Under the pieces are notes generated by a model. It did not search any database and was not told the origin of the DNA. It worked only from the letters and a program-made list of their open reading frames with translations. The translations under genes and the position numbers were made by a program. Positions 11,601-22,389 of a stretch of DNA of 64,000 nt are shown piece by piece (the stretch's first letter is position 1; each line of letters opens with the position of its first letter). This stretch comes from Microbotryomycetes sp. JL201 (taxonomy: Eukaryota; Basidiomycota; Microbotryomycetes): contig JAQYUZ010000001.1 in assembly GCA_033819885.1 (NCBI GenBank), positions 62,001-126,000 on the forward strand. The letters run 5' to 3'.

Positions 11601-13763
11601 GACCAAACACGACTCGAAAACGTTTGTCCGTAGACACGATACTTGGCCCGCCTTGCAATCACGACAGCACACGGCCAAAATGAACGCGCACATGGCACGA
11701 TGCTCCGACACGTTCGGGATTGGCAGCTGGTTCGTTGACGTCGGATGAAGTACATTGACAAAGTAAGCGTAGGGCGCCTGGTCGATCGATCGTGACGGCG
11801 GGTATGTCTGCTTGAGGAGGTCCTCTTTGCAGTTCTCGTAGACGGCCAAGATGCGCGCCCAGATGTAGATCAACACTGGCTTGAGTTCGGCAGCCGGTGC
11901 TTGAAGTAGGCGCAAGATGTATGCAAAGATACCAATCGAGAGTGCGACATTGACCGCCCACGGGCCGAGGTCGAGGAAGCGGCAAAGCAAAATGAGGGCC
12001 TTCAACCGATGAGCCTGAGACAGCAGGACCTGCAACACAACCGGCAGTTGCTCTGGATGCTTTCGCTTGGCAACACTTCCTTGTTCGAGCCAAATGTCGA
12101 ACGCGGTGAGCTGCTCGGCGAAGAAGCTTGAATTGATGTACGGGAGCGGTGGCCCAGGTGGCACCGGCGTCGGTGGTTGATCAGGCAAGCCCGCAGGCTG
12201 AGGCGGCATTAGCTCCAACCACCGCCGCTCGTGGTCGAGCAGTGTCGGTAATTGCGCCAAGCACATGTCGACGGCCAGGTCCCATGAATCCCAGAGCGGA
12301 TGGTTGTGCGTCTGAGGCAAGACGGGCACTGAGATTGGCGTGCACTCGTAAAAACGCATGATTCTCTCGGCAAGCAAGAAGCCGCGGAACAAGGCTGCGA
12401 CGACGAGGTCGTGTCGGAAAAGCTTTTGAAACAGGTCGCGTGGCAGCGTGTTCCAAGCAATCGTGTCGGTGACGGCGGTAAAGATCCAATTGAGCTCGCC
12501 GAGCGGCGTCCGCCTGTCGTTGAGCTTGCCAGGGATTTTGAGGAGCATGTCTATGTCAAGATTCGTCTTGAGTGGGTTTCGCAAGAGGAAAAAGCGCAGG
12601 CCAATCTCAATCGGCGACGTAAGGCAGCACGTGAACAAGTCTGCAGGCAGATCCGGATTCATCGGCAATTGCTCATGACTGAGGCATGCACCAAGCTGAA
12701 TCGTGTCTTTGAAAGGTACATCCGGAATCGCTGGTCGAGGCTCAGTTGGCGGACCTTCGAGGCCGTTGCTGGCGGCAGTATTGCTTGCGTTTGCGGCTTC
12801 TCTAGCGAGGTCGGCATCTCGTTTGGCCCCAAATTCTACGACCTTGTTGACAATGTTGCCGGCTGATGAGCAATCCCATACGAATATTGTTGGGCTGCCG
12901 AGCCAAGCGACAATTTCCGCGAGGGAGACCGGAATATATTGCGTGTATTGCTTATTGAAGAGCCAGATCTCCCCGCTTGCTGTAGGCTTTGGCACACCGT
13001 GACCGTTGTAATAGAACAGAACGCGCTCGTGTTTGGCAGACTTGCGTGCAGCCGTGCAAAACTTTTTGGCGTCTTCGACAGGTGGGTCAAGGAATTGCTT
13101 GTATCTCGTTTTTGGTGTGGCTGCCAAGCTCTCGAATTGATGTTGCAAGTTTTTGCCAATGCGCTCCATTGCCTTATCCTTGGCCAGGGCGAATGGGTCA
13201 ACCCAGCACTCGAGCTTTGCGCATGGGTCCGTCTTTATGACGTCCGGCGGGTCGTAACCGATACGCAAGCACACGACAAGCAGTGCGACGGCTGTTCTGA
13301 TACGATCTCTGTTGCGCCAGTCAATCTTCTGATCGGCCGGATTTGTTGACGGTGGCTTTGGCAAGCCGGCTCGCTCGTGGCGTGGGTCCGTCCAGTAGAG
13401 GAAGTAATTCTTTTCGAGTGCCTGCACGGTCGAGCGACTCATTCAATGGAGGATAGAGAGAGACTGTATGGAGCACAACTCACTTGGAGGTACTCTTCTG
13501 ACGAGTAGGCCTCTGCGAACCCGTGCCGCATATTCTGAGTGCCAGCCCGGCAACATGTCAGCTTGGGTGTCTGCGGGGCAGCAGCTTCGGCTTGTACTAA
13601 CCGAGTCTATGATGTCTGCCTGCTGCTCCCAGCCTGATTCCGCGTTGGCCGTCATGCCAGAGTACTCGAGTGCCGAGCCGAGGCCATCAGACTCGTCATA
13701 GTCGTCAGAGTCTGACAGCGACTCGGAGTACGCTGACAATGTATTGCTGAACTGGGTCGCCAT
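8662..13763 (-). CDS. KOG1: TORC1 subunit raptor (Kog1/Mip1)
   Basis: Ten exons (8662-8744, 8812-8922, 8991-9067, 9123-9463, 9523-9740, 9793-9917, 9972-10089, 10157-13421, 13484-13534, 13602-13763) give 1516 aa. A Ser/Asp-rich N-terminus is followed by the raptor N-terminal caspase-like domain (GFAEAYSSEEYL, YYNGHGVPKPT near residue 210, FVWDCSSAGNIVN), a HEAT-repeat middle, a low-complexity linker (about 900-1090) and a C-terminal WD40 propeller (VWDATRETI, GDGGLKVYDRR, SGEVCLWDIR, SLAFHPHHM). Raptor presents substrates to TOR kinase and links nutrient state to growth and autophagy. The 3.3-kb central exon is flanked by many small ones. RPS5 is a close convergent neighbour. Confidence 0.95.
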
Positions 13764-14202
13764 TAGATTGCCTGCACTGGTCGGCGCCCGAATGCTATCG
13801 CGTGCCGGTTGCTTGTCGCTGGCTTTCCAATGCTTGTCGAGCTGTGATCCCGCTCTGACACGTCAGGCGTGCATAGAATAGCTGTTTGTTGTTCTCATGC
13901 TCACCAGTGGGCCTGTACGAGCTGGGGAGCGAGCTCTGGCGCCGCTTCAAGGCCCCACTGGAGCCAAGTGGGGGCCAACTCGCGTCGCTACGGATCGACG
14001 ACCGGTTCTCGCAAGATTGGTGCAGCCTAGCTGCGCCCAATCTGAACAATGGAGCTCACGCCGCCCAGCCGCGCCTGTTTGCGGGAAGTCGATGAAGTCA
14101 AAGTCGCAAGGTTCGTCCACTGCCGCTTTGCTTCGGACCACATCTTGAAGTCGGTCGGACCGGCACCCGTTGTCGAATTCGGAGCTACGCGAGGAATGCG
14201 CG
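13764..14202. other. Divergent KOG1/ATG12 region with coding-like ORFs
   Basis: This 440 bp lies between two start codons on opposite strands. Plus-strand frames at about 13912-14095 and 14049-14243 have GC-rich third positions like real exons, but I could not join them into a convincing protein. The second begins with ATG at 14049 and overlaps the ATG12 start out of frame, so it may be an upstream ORF. Confidence 0.4.
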
Positions 14203-14243
14203 ATGGCGTCTACCTCTTCCGCTGCGCCAGTCGCGCCTGGTGA
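14049..14243 (+). other. Possible upstream ORF overlapping ATG12 start
   Basis: ATG at 14049 opens a 64-codon frame ending TGA at 14243, out of frame with and overlapping the ATG12 start at 14203. The codon choice resembles coding DNA. If the ATG12 mRNA begins upstream, this would repress translation; alternatively it is a piece of an unrecognised exon. Confidence 0.3.
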
Positions 14244-14849
14244 GCGACCAGGCGATGTGCTCGAGCCTGTCCAGCTGAACGCCGCAGCAGCACTCGAACA
14301 CTACAAGCAGAAGGACACGACAAAAGGTAAGTTTAATTTGTCAAGCTTGCTATGACGTCCTCCAGTCGTGGACTGACGCTTTTGCTACACTGTCCGAAAG
14401 TTGTCGTCAGGTTCAAGGCTACAGGCAACGCACCCATCATGAAACAGAATTTCTACAAAATCACAGCGAGCAACAAGTTTCAAGCCGTCATCGCCTTCCT
14501 GCGCAAAGAACTTGGCTGGAAACAGAGCGACGGCCTCGTGAGTGGCGGGAACCAAGCTTGCAGCACGACAGTTCGCTCGCTGACGGCCAGAGGACCACCA
14601 GTTTTTGTACATCAATTCGTCTTTCAGCCCTGCGCCCGACGACACGGTAGCGAATCTTTTCAAGGTGAAATCGCTCGAAATGTTTTCGGCACGATCGTAC
14701 TCATGACGAAGGTCATTCCTTGCCAGTGCTTTGCAACAGACGGTCACCTCATCGTCAACTACAGGTGAGCCAGAGCCCGGATGACACTATCACTAGTGCT
14801 GACGCGGCAGTTGCTTGATTGAAACAGCTCAACGCAAGCTTGGGGTTGA
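14203..14849 (+). CDS. ATG12: Ubiquitin-like autophagy protein Atg12
   Basis: Five exons (14203-14326, 14401-14537, 14602-14664, 14727-14764, 14828-14849) give 127 aa. After a low-complexity N-terminus of about 40 residues comes the Atg12 fold: [65 protein letters not shown] and the C-terminal STQAWG. The terminal Gly needs no processing and is the residue joined to Atg5 by Atg7/Atg10; the conjugate promotes Atg8 lipidation. Four introns in under 650 bp match conserved phases. The model is firm. Confidence 0.95.
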
Positions 14850-15179
14850 AAGCGGGCTACTATACCTTTTCTCGTTCCTCGTTGTTGATATATACCTATA
14901 TGCATTGATACCCTTTCCTGCGGCGCGTCTGTCAAAGGCCCACAAGGCCCCATAGCGACCACAACTGACCGCAAGCGGATTCTCGTAATGACGAAACAGA
15001 AATATACGTCACAATGACCTGTATTTCAATGCCACACTAGGCCGTGGTTCAAACTCGTATGATCGATCGAACGGCAAAAGGACCTATGCTACAATGCGGA
15101 AGAGGATGAAAGAACTTGGACCGTAATCAAGGGATAAACTGAGTGTCCTTCGAGCTGCGTACTCGGTCGCAGAAAAGTT
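14850..15179. other. Intergenic, convergent
   Basis: This 330-bp gap between ATG12 and the second beta-helix gene probably holds both 3' ends. I see no gene or repeat in it. Confidence 0.5.
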
Positions 15180-17302
15180 TCAAAGCCTGTGCTTTTCAAC
15201 CAAAGCGAACGGATTGACCATGCCTTTCGGAATCGGAGGAGTCCGTTTCGTCAGAGGCGCCGACAACGTCGGTGACCGTTTCAAGACTTCAGCCGCATTG
15301 TCGTCCGTGATGAGCTCCGGCCGTTCGTGCGCAGAGTCTGCCAAGATTTCTGTCGGAACTTCAGTCGAGGTGAAGCGCTTGGTCACTGATTTCAAGACTT
15401 GAGTAGCCTTTCTCAAGAGGCTAAGGCCGTTGCCGAGCATGGGTCCTGGTTCAGAGCCTGCGGCCACATGTGCATTAGATTAATGCTCGCATCATTTGCT
15501 GTGTATCGAGTGCTTACAGATGGTGAATACGAGAGGCATATTGCTGAATTCCGACTGCAAGTTTGAGCCCGGGGTTGTCCACATGTCGTGAACGAAAGGC
15601 TGAGCCGGAGGAATCATAGGTTGAGGAATGCAGGCCACTGAAGGTTGACCTCCAAAGTTGCCGTTCGATGCATCGTTGCCTGTGACGATGGCGTCGTTAT
15701 GACCCGCGACGGAAACTCCATACATAAAGTAGCCTTTTGATGTGCCAGAGCGCAGGACGTTGTTGCGCACAGTGCCGGAAAACGTTCGTGAAGATGAGCG
15801 ATTGTCGCTTCCCCTGTACACCCAACTGTTACCTCACGGCTCTAAACATGAATGGGGGTGGCGTCCCTCCGACTCCGAACCTCCAAAAGAGAAGTTACTC
15901 ACCAGGTCATCGAGCCCAGCGCAATGCCGACCTTGATCATGTTGGTATGCGCATTGATCTTGTTGTCACTGACAACGGTACCTTCATAAGTGCCAGAGAA
16001 TGGGCCGTAATCAACCATGTTGATGCCACCGAGCGCTCGTCGGTTCATCGCCGTGATGACATTGTGTGTGACCTGTGAGCCAGGAGCACCAAAGATTACT
16101 GCAGAAACGATTGCGAGTAAGCATGGCGAGTCATTTTCTGAGCAGACTGATTGGGCGACTCACCAATCTGGCCGTCAGTAGCATCGGTAATCCGATTGCT
16201 GTAGACGCGAGTGTTTCTGCAAGCGAGGGAGATTCCCTATGACTGTTCGTTAGCTCTATGCTGTCTGTCGGCAGAAAAGCTCGTGCTTACATCGGCCCAT
16301 TGTCCAGGAGTAATCGTACCGGCCTGTCGCTTGAACTGCAAGCCGGTGTTGGGTGCGTTTCCAGACGGACCGATCTCGTTATAGATGATCTGAGCGTTGG
16401 TGCAATCAAGGTTGTGACCCTCTGGTGAGCGCTCATCGTCAGCGACAATCCTTGCCAATGCCTGACTACTCGAACCGCACCGATCATATGCAATGCGGAC
16501 CAGCCGCGAGGCTCCCAGATCTTGCAAGTACGGATAATTTGTCCTTTCGTTGATCCGCCCATCTCAAGCAAGGCGAGTCCGCCTGGGATCCAGCCGAGCT
16601 TGTCGCGAGCACCGTAAACTTGAACGTTCCTGACGGTCACGCCACTGCATTGATCGCAAGCTCCGTAAATGGCGTTTGACTGTTGAGGGCCAGTCACTTC
16701 AATGATAGCGCGATCCTTGCCAGCAGGGAAACCTGTTTAAGCCCGAGTCAGCTCTGGGCCGTCTCAACAAGAGTATCAGCCCCACCTTGCGTAGCCAGCA
16801 TCTGCTTCTGCGCCGTGAAGAAGATTGGGTTGGTGATCTTGATCCTAGCGCCTGGGCACAGGAAAACAGTCGCCCCATCGCCGCCGTAAAAGAAGAGCTG
16901 ATTGATGTCGACGTCCGTGGCGCTCGAGCCCAAGCATGACGGTGCGGGCGCTCGCTCAGTCAAGAGCGTGTCACCGAGACCAGCCATTGGGAAATCGCGA
17001 GCTTGAAGCATGTTGGGATCCGCAATGTCGTCGAGGGCCGGTGCCTGCTCGTTCAAGCTACGCTTGGCAATGGCAGTCGCAGCAGCCGACATGGCCGAGA
17101 TCATGCTGACAATTCGCGCATCTTCCTCGGCATAGACAGGCAGAGCATCGGAAGAGGGTGTTGGCGTTGATCTCGCAACCGGGGCTACCTTGCCGAGACC
17201 ATCTGGCGAGGGAACGGCCACAGCAGTTTGAGCGAGAACCGAGAGAGAAGCGATCAAGAGGGTGAGGGCCGACCAGCGGCTGGTGTTTGCGCGTGATGGC
17301 AT
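15180..17302 (-). CDS. Secreted parallel beta-helix (pectin-lyase-fold) protein B
   Basis: Seven exons (15180-15457, 15518-15825, 15903-16098, 16164-16236, 16291-16421, 16481-16732, 16786-17302) give 584 aa. A hydrophobic signal segment (LTLLIASLSVLAQTAVAVPS) is followed by a propeptide-like region of about 100 residues, then a beta-helix with repeated N-x-I/V strands (SNRITDATDG, THNVITAMNRR, SDNKINAHTNMIKVG, RNNVLRSGTSKG). A Cys pair in GACDQCSG matches the NCEDC of paralogue A. The C-terminal 90 residues are charged and differ from A. It is probably extracellular; enzymatic activity is unproven. Two such paralogues 13 kb apart on the same strand suggest an old local duplication. Confidence 0.85.
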
Positions 17303-18039
17303 GGCGTTTGTTGGAGTGGATGATGTAGAGCTAGTGCGAGCTGCTCTCGTTTATCGAGATAGCTACGAGCCGAGTCTAAGACAGAGTTTCGAGAGCCTCC
17401 TGCTTCCGTGAGCTCGAAACGAAGCGAAAGAGTCGAGCAGGCGTCCGCGCAGCAGAAGTCTGATGACGAATTGGCGGGTTGAAAAGCTTTCAAGCTACAG
17501 AGGACCGGCTCGGTGGGCTTTCCAGCAATGTGGGATAGAGACAAAAGGGTGCTAGCAAGTGCTCTCTTTTTGTCTCCGCGCTGACCGGACCAGCGGGTGA
17601 TCATTTTGTAATTCGATTGTCTAGAATAGAAGGAAACGTCTGCAAATGAAACCAAAGGACCCTGCAAACTCTCTGCCCACGCATTCGCATCCGGGCGAGC
17701 GCAGACGAAAACTTTCCTTTTGCGGCAATTTCGACTCCAGACCACGAGGCGGTTGCCGACTGGTGCACAGCAGCGCTGTCCGGCCGAGAGAGCCTAGCAG
17801 GAACGAGCGTCCCGATTCGAATGCAGGCGCTTAAGCTTGCACAGGCGATATACCGCGGTTCCATCGAGCGGACGATTCGGCTCAGTCGTTCCGTCCAAAG
17901 GAAGCCTGATAATCATGTGTAATCTGTGCGACCGATTCTTGCATCAGTACATGGAGCCTCGTGAGATGACTCATCTGCACGAATAGCTCTCAAATCAAAT
18001 TGAAGCTCTTGCTGTGTCGTCATCGTCTCTCGTCGTTGA
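17303..18039. other. Intergenic, divergent promoters
   Basis: This 737 bp lies between the second beta-helix gene and the TPR gene. I see no supported gene or repeat; it presumably holds two promoters. Confidence 0.5.
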
Positions 18040-19323
18040 ATGAGTGCCGCACGGCGAGCACGAGAGCCATCGGCCGAAGATTCCGACAGATTCGAGGAGA
18101 TTCCATCGTCACCATCGACTGCATCTTTTCACTCGGCGGGAACTGAAGATGACGAGGTTGATGCGCTGCAGGAGCAGCAGCTGAGGGATCATCCCGTCGC
18201 ACAGCCGACGCTTCGCGCAGACCTTAGTACCACAGAAGAAGCAGAGTCTGGAAGTCAAACAGCCCTGGAGGAGGATGAAGATGAGGCGACCGTGTGGTGG
18301 GATCCAGCGGAGCTCAAGGCAGGCTGGCGCTCTACGAACAGCCAACAGACACGGAAGCTGATATCGGAGACCGCATAGGACGTTGTGGCAGCTGTCAACC
18401 AGCTCAAGGTCGAGGGGAACGCTCTTTTCGGGCAGGGCGGGTGGGAAATGGCCATGACAACGTACCGTGACGGCCTTGCACAGCTGCCTGTCAAGTCGCA
18501 GCTGTCATCTGTCCCTCAAGGCGAAACCAAAGCGCAGGATGACAGTCAACAGGCCGAGCAAGAGCTGAGCACTGTTCAACCTCAGGATTCTGCCTCGACA
18601 AGGTCGACCGAGCCTTTAGGATCCGAAGACGATTCAGAGGCGAAACAGGTCAACGAACTTCGCTCGATGCTGTACGCCAACGTGGCTGCATGCTGCCTCA
18701 AGCTTGTAAGCCGAGCCGAGCTGGCCAAACCCCTCTCTGCTCACGCTCTAGCAAATGTAGGAGCGATGGAAAGACGCGGTCGAAGCGTGCGATGCTGGTA
18801 AGCTCGGTACGCCATTCATGGCAGGCACAAGTATTGATCAGAACAGCTCTGTCAGCACTTGATGACAATCCGATATATGCAAAGGCATTGCACCGGAGGG
18901 CAATGGCAAACGAGCAAATAAAGAGCTGGGCGAGCCTGACTTCTGCTATCGACGGTGAGACAAATTTGTTCTGGAGATACAGATTCCAAGTGTTCTAAAG
19001 ACCGCGGCGGCAGATTACAAGGCGCTCGAGAGCAGTTCAGACGTGAACCCTGCTCAGAAGGCGGCGTTCAAGGCAGCACAGACAAGATTAGCACCTTTAT
19101 TGAGAGAACAACAGGAAAAGGAGAAGGACGAGGTGCTGTCCAAGCTCAAAGACCTGGGCAACACGGTTCTAGGTAAGCTTAGCGTCCAATTGAAGCTCAC
19201 GGGCGGGAGCGGGCGGAAGGGCTAACTTTTGCTATTTGCACAGGCAAGTTTGGTTTGTCGACGGACAATTTCAAATTCGTCGAACAACCGGGTGGTGGTT
19301 ATTCGATGAACTTCCAACGCTGA
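18040..19323 (+). CDS. TTC1: TTC1-like tetratricopeptide repeat protein
   Basis: Six exons (18040-18291, 18379-18705, 18761-18797, 18847-18954, 19014-19172, 19244-19323) give 320 aa. An acidic N-terminus (84 residues) precedes three TPRs: VNQLKVEGNALFGQGGWEMA, LRSMLYANVAACCLKLERW and DNPIYAKALHRRAMANEQI. The C-terminus GKFGLSTDNFKFVEQPGG and GYSMNFQR is the signature of TTC1 orthologues, thought to be HSP70/HSP90 adaptors. Intron 1 uses an unusual donor, GTGTGG; it is the only phase-compatible site I found and has an AGCTGATA branch, so the exon 1 limit is the weakest point. Confidence 0.85.
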
Positions 19324-20052
19324 ATGCTTCGACAGATATACGGGGTCGAAGTAAATCTAGTGCTTGTGTACCGGCAAGAATTGCAAGGAAGACACGTTAA
19401 GGCTTTAGTCTGTCCGTTCGCTGTCCTTTGCTGGTCGGGCACTCGTATATCACCCGAGTTTTAGCCGGGTTTCGAGGACCGAATCCGGGTCCTGAGCTGA
19501 GCCCGGGCCAATCCCGTCCATCGCAAAGCCACGTCACTTGGCAAAGTCTATCTGAGCTAGGTTTGCAATGCGTGTGACCCACTTGTCGAGGTCGCAAGGT
19601 GATCCGACATGTCGTTGTCGCGTGATTCCAGTATCATTGGGTCGGCTTTATCAGACCGTCAGTCGATCGCCGTTCGTAGGGCCCGAAAGTGCTTTCACGG
19701 TCAACTCGCAGGCAAAACCCGCATGAGTGTGCGCATCATTACTGTGAAAGTTGTGCTTTGCAAATAATGCTCCCGTCGGCCGCAGTCGCTTTCTACGGGA
19801 ATTTTTGTCCGACGCGCGACGAGTCAAAATGCCGGTCCAAATCACTGTAAGTGAGGAGATGGAACGACACTGACAAGCGCGTAAGCATATAATAATGTCG
19901 CCACGGCAAAGTCGCTGTTTTGGCACCGCCATGGGTTGAGGCGGTGAGGAGATTTGGCTCCCTGGGCAAAAGGCCCGCGGCGACAGACTGCGCGGGGCCG
20001 TTCTGGCGACTGGTCATTCTCTCTTCTCCATCTCCGGTTTCGTTGCATCGTC
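19324..20052. other. Intergenic, GLN1 promoter region
   Basis: This 729 bp includes the GLN1 promoter. One CTTTATCAG at about 19646 contains the GATA-factor core expected for nitrogen control of glutamine synthetase, but a single hit may be chance. I see no gene. Confidence 0.4.
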
Positions 20053-22037
20053 ATGGATCCCCATCACGCACACCCCGAGTTGCTCGAGAAGGTCAGTTGG
20101 CATGTGATGGGCGGTTGCTCGTGTCGATGCATGCACTGCATCGCGCGTCAGAGCCGTCGACGTCGCGTGCCCCGGATCTCGAGCTTATCGCTGACGCTGT
20201 CCGTGTTCGCACGCGTCTGCAGTACTTGCAACTGCCTCAGGGCGACAAGTGCCAAGCCGGTGAGTGCTCCCGGGCTGTTTACGTAGCGTCGGAACGCGCG
20301 AGTGTCGTGGACGTCGTTGTTGACTCTTTTCGCTCCGATTCGCTCCTCGACTGCCTCTGCCGCGCCCGGTCACGCTCGGATATTACGTTGCAACCTCTAC
20401 AGAGTACATCTGGATCGATGCTGATGGCGGATTGCGCTCAAAGACGATGGTGAGCCCGCGCAGACTCGTTTTCACGCCGCGTCTCGGCCGGCGTTCTTCG
20501 GCCCACGCCCAGCCTGCTTGGGCCAGCCTGCCTACCCGAGCGCGCACTCGCGCCCCCCCGCGTCCCAACCGGGTCGTGTGACTGCTTTTGCCCGTGCCAG
20601 CTTGCATTGCACTGCAACCATAGTCGTGTACATATATGCAGTCGGCCCAACTGCGTGCCAAGCCACCGTCATAGATGTACTGGTCTCGTGGCATTCTCGG
20701 CGAGGCGAGGCGTTCGTCATCTATGACGGATACGCGCCCACCCGCTTCGACCGCGGGCTCGGCCGCTCTCGTATGGGCGAGGCCGCGCGCGAATATCACA
20801 CAAAATACAAAATTTGTTTCGTGCATTTACTGAGATTGCTCTCATCGTCAACACTAGACCCTCGACAAGGCCGTCAAGAACGTCGAGGACTTGAAGGAGT
20901 GGAACTTTGACGGCTCGTCAACCGGCCAAGCAGAAGGCAGCAACTCGGATGTCTTCTTGCGACCTGCTGCCATCTTCAAGGATCCTTTCCGCCGCGGCGA
21001 CAACATCCTTGTCATCTGCGAGACCTGTAAGTGTGGCGCAACGCCTTTTGAGTGGGGCTTAGCCTCTTAGCTAGCCCGAGGGCTTTTCGCTCGTCCGATT
21101 CACAAAGCTCAAACTTGCTCCTCGGGCAGACAACAACGATGGTACGCCCAACAAGCACAACCACCGGTATTCGTGCATGAAGACAATGGCTGCCGCCGCC
21201 GAGCACGACCCTTGGGTGAGCTGGGGACTCGCTCGTCCAATTGCTACGGCATTCTAACTCAATACATGTCTTCCTTGCTACTAGTTCGGTCTCGAGCAAG
21301 AGTACACCTTGTTCGGCCCTGATGGTCGCCCGTACGGCTGGCCCGTCGGCGGCTTCCCCGGACCCCAAGGCCCGTACTACTGTGGTGTCGGTGCCGGCAA
21401 GGTTTACGCCCGTGACATGATCGAGGCACACTACCGCGCTTGCCTGTACGCCGGTGTCAACATTTCTGGCATCAACGCCGAGGTCATGCCGTCTCAGTGG
21501 GAGTTCCAAGTCGGCCCTTGCAAGGGTGTCGACATGGGTGACCACTTGTGGATGGCCCGCTTCTTGTTGATCCGAATCGCCGAAGAGTGGGGCATCACCG
21601 TCTCTGTTCACCCCAAGCCGTTCGCCGGTGACTGGAACGGCGCCGGCTGCCACACCAACGTCTCGACAAAAGCCACGCGAACACCTGGCACTGGCATGCA
21701 GGCTATTGAGCAATGTATTGAGAAACTTGCAAAACGTCACTCAGAACACATTGCCGTCTATGGTGCAGAGTAAGTCTTTCGAGAGGCGTATTCGCTCAAG
21801 AGGTGCATGCTGACGCGTTGACTTGATTGCAGCAACGATCTCCGCTTGTCTGGCCGCCACGAGACTGCCCACATTGGCGCATTCTCGTCTGGTGTCGCCA
21901 ACCGCGGCACTTCAATCCGAATTCCAAAGTCGGTCGCAGCCGCTGGCTACGGCTACTTTGAGGATCGCCGCCCCGCATCCAACATTGATCCTTACGAGGT
22001 GTGCGACATCATGACGAGCACTATCTGCCTGCACTAA
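20053..22037 (+). CDS. GLN1: Glutamine synthetase
   Basis: Seven exons (20053-20091, 20223-20259, 20403-20449, 20858-21026, 21130-21215, 21285-21769, 21833-22037) give 355 aa, the fungal GSII length. It joins ammonia to glutamate using ATP. Family marks are [26 protein letters not shown] near residue 60, [17 protein letters not shown], the ATP-binding [15 protein letters not shown] and the end [16 protein letters not shown]. The first three introns are long (131, 143, 408 nt); the third contains a 12-bp inverted repeat. Later introns are normal length. The model is firm. Confidence 0.97.
20666..20729. repeat. 12-bp inverted repeat inside GLN1 intron 3
   Basis: CCGTCATAGATG at 20666-20677 pairs exactly with CATCTATGACGG at 20718-20729, with a 40-nt loop. 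It lies mid-way in the 408-nt third intron of GLN1 and would form a stem in the pre-mRNA. Confidence 0.65.
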
Positions 22038-22389
22038 GCGCGCAGCAGCCGACGTCGGCAACTGGGCAACCTCGTCCCGCTCGTGCTCTCCCCCTCTCTT
22101 GTAGCTTTGCTTTTACTTTTCTTCCTCTTGACCTGTCCCTCCACGCCACTAAGCTATTGCCACTTAGCATAGCTTGATTCTTTCGGACACCTACAGACTC
22201 TCTCACTTTTTGATTTTTTTTTGCCTTGCTTGCCATGACACTACTACCTTGATACGCAACTGTGCAATTACTCCAGTGTGAGTGTCACAACACTGCAGCG
22301 GATCATACGCACCGCGTATGACGACACTGGCGTACCTTTGCTTGAATCTGCTTGCCGCCGCCGGAACAGTAGCTGCCACACGTGGCGCC
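22038..22389. other. GLN1 3' region and LRR-gene promoter
   Basis: This stretch of about 350 bp begins with a pyrimidine-rich GLN1 3' UTR. An in-frame ATG at 22318 would add 24 hydrophobic residues to the next protein; I judged ATG 22390 more likely. Confidence 0.4.

Noticed and set aside
21012-21740. Long minus-strand frame across glutamine synthetase
   Set aside because: Antisense shadow of GLN1 coding sequence with strong codon bias.
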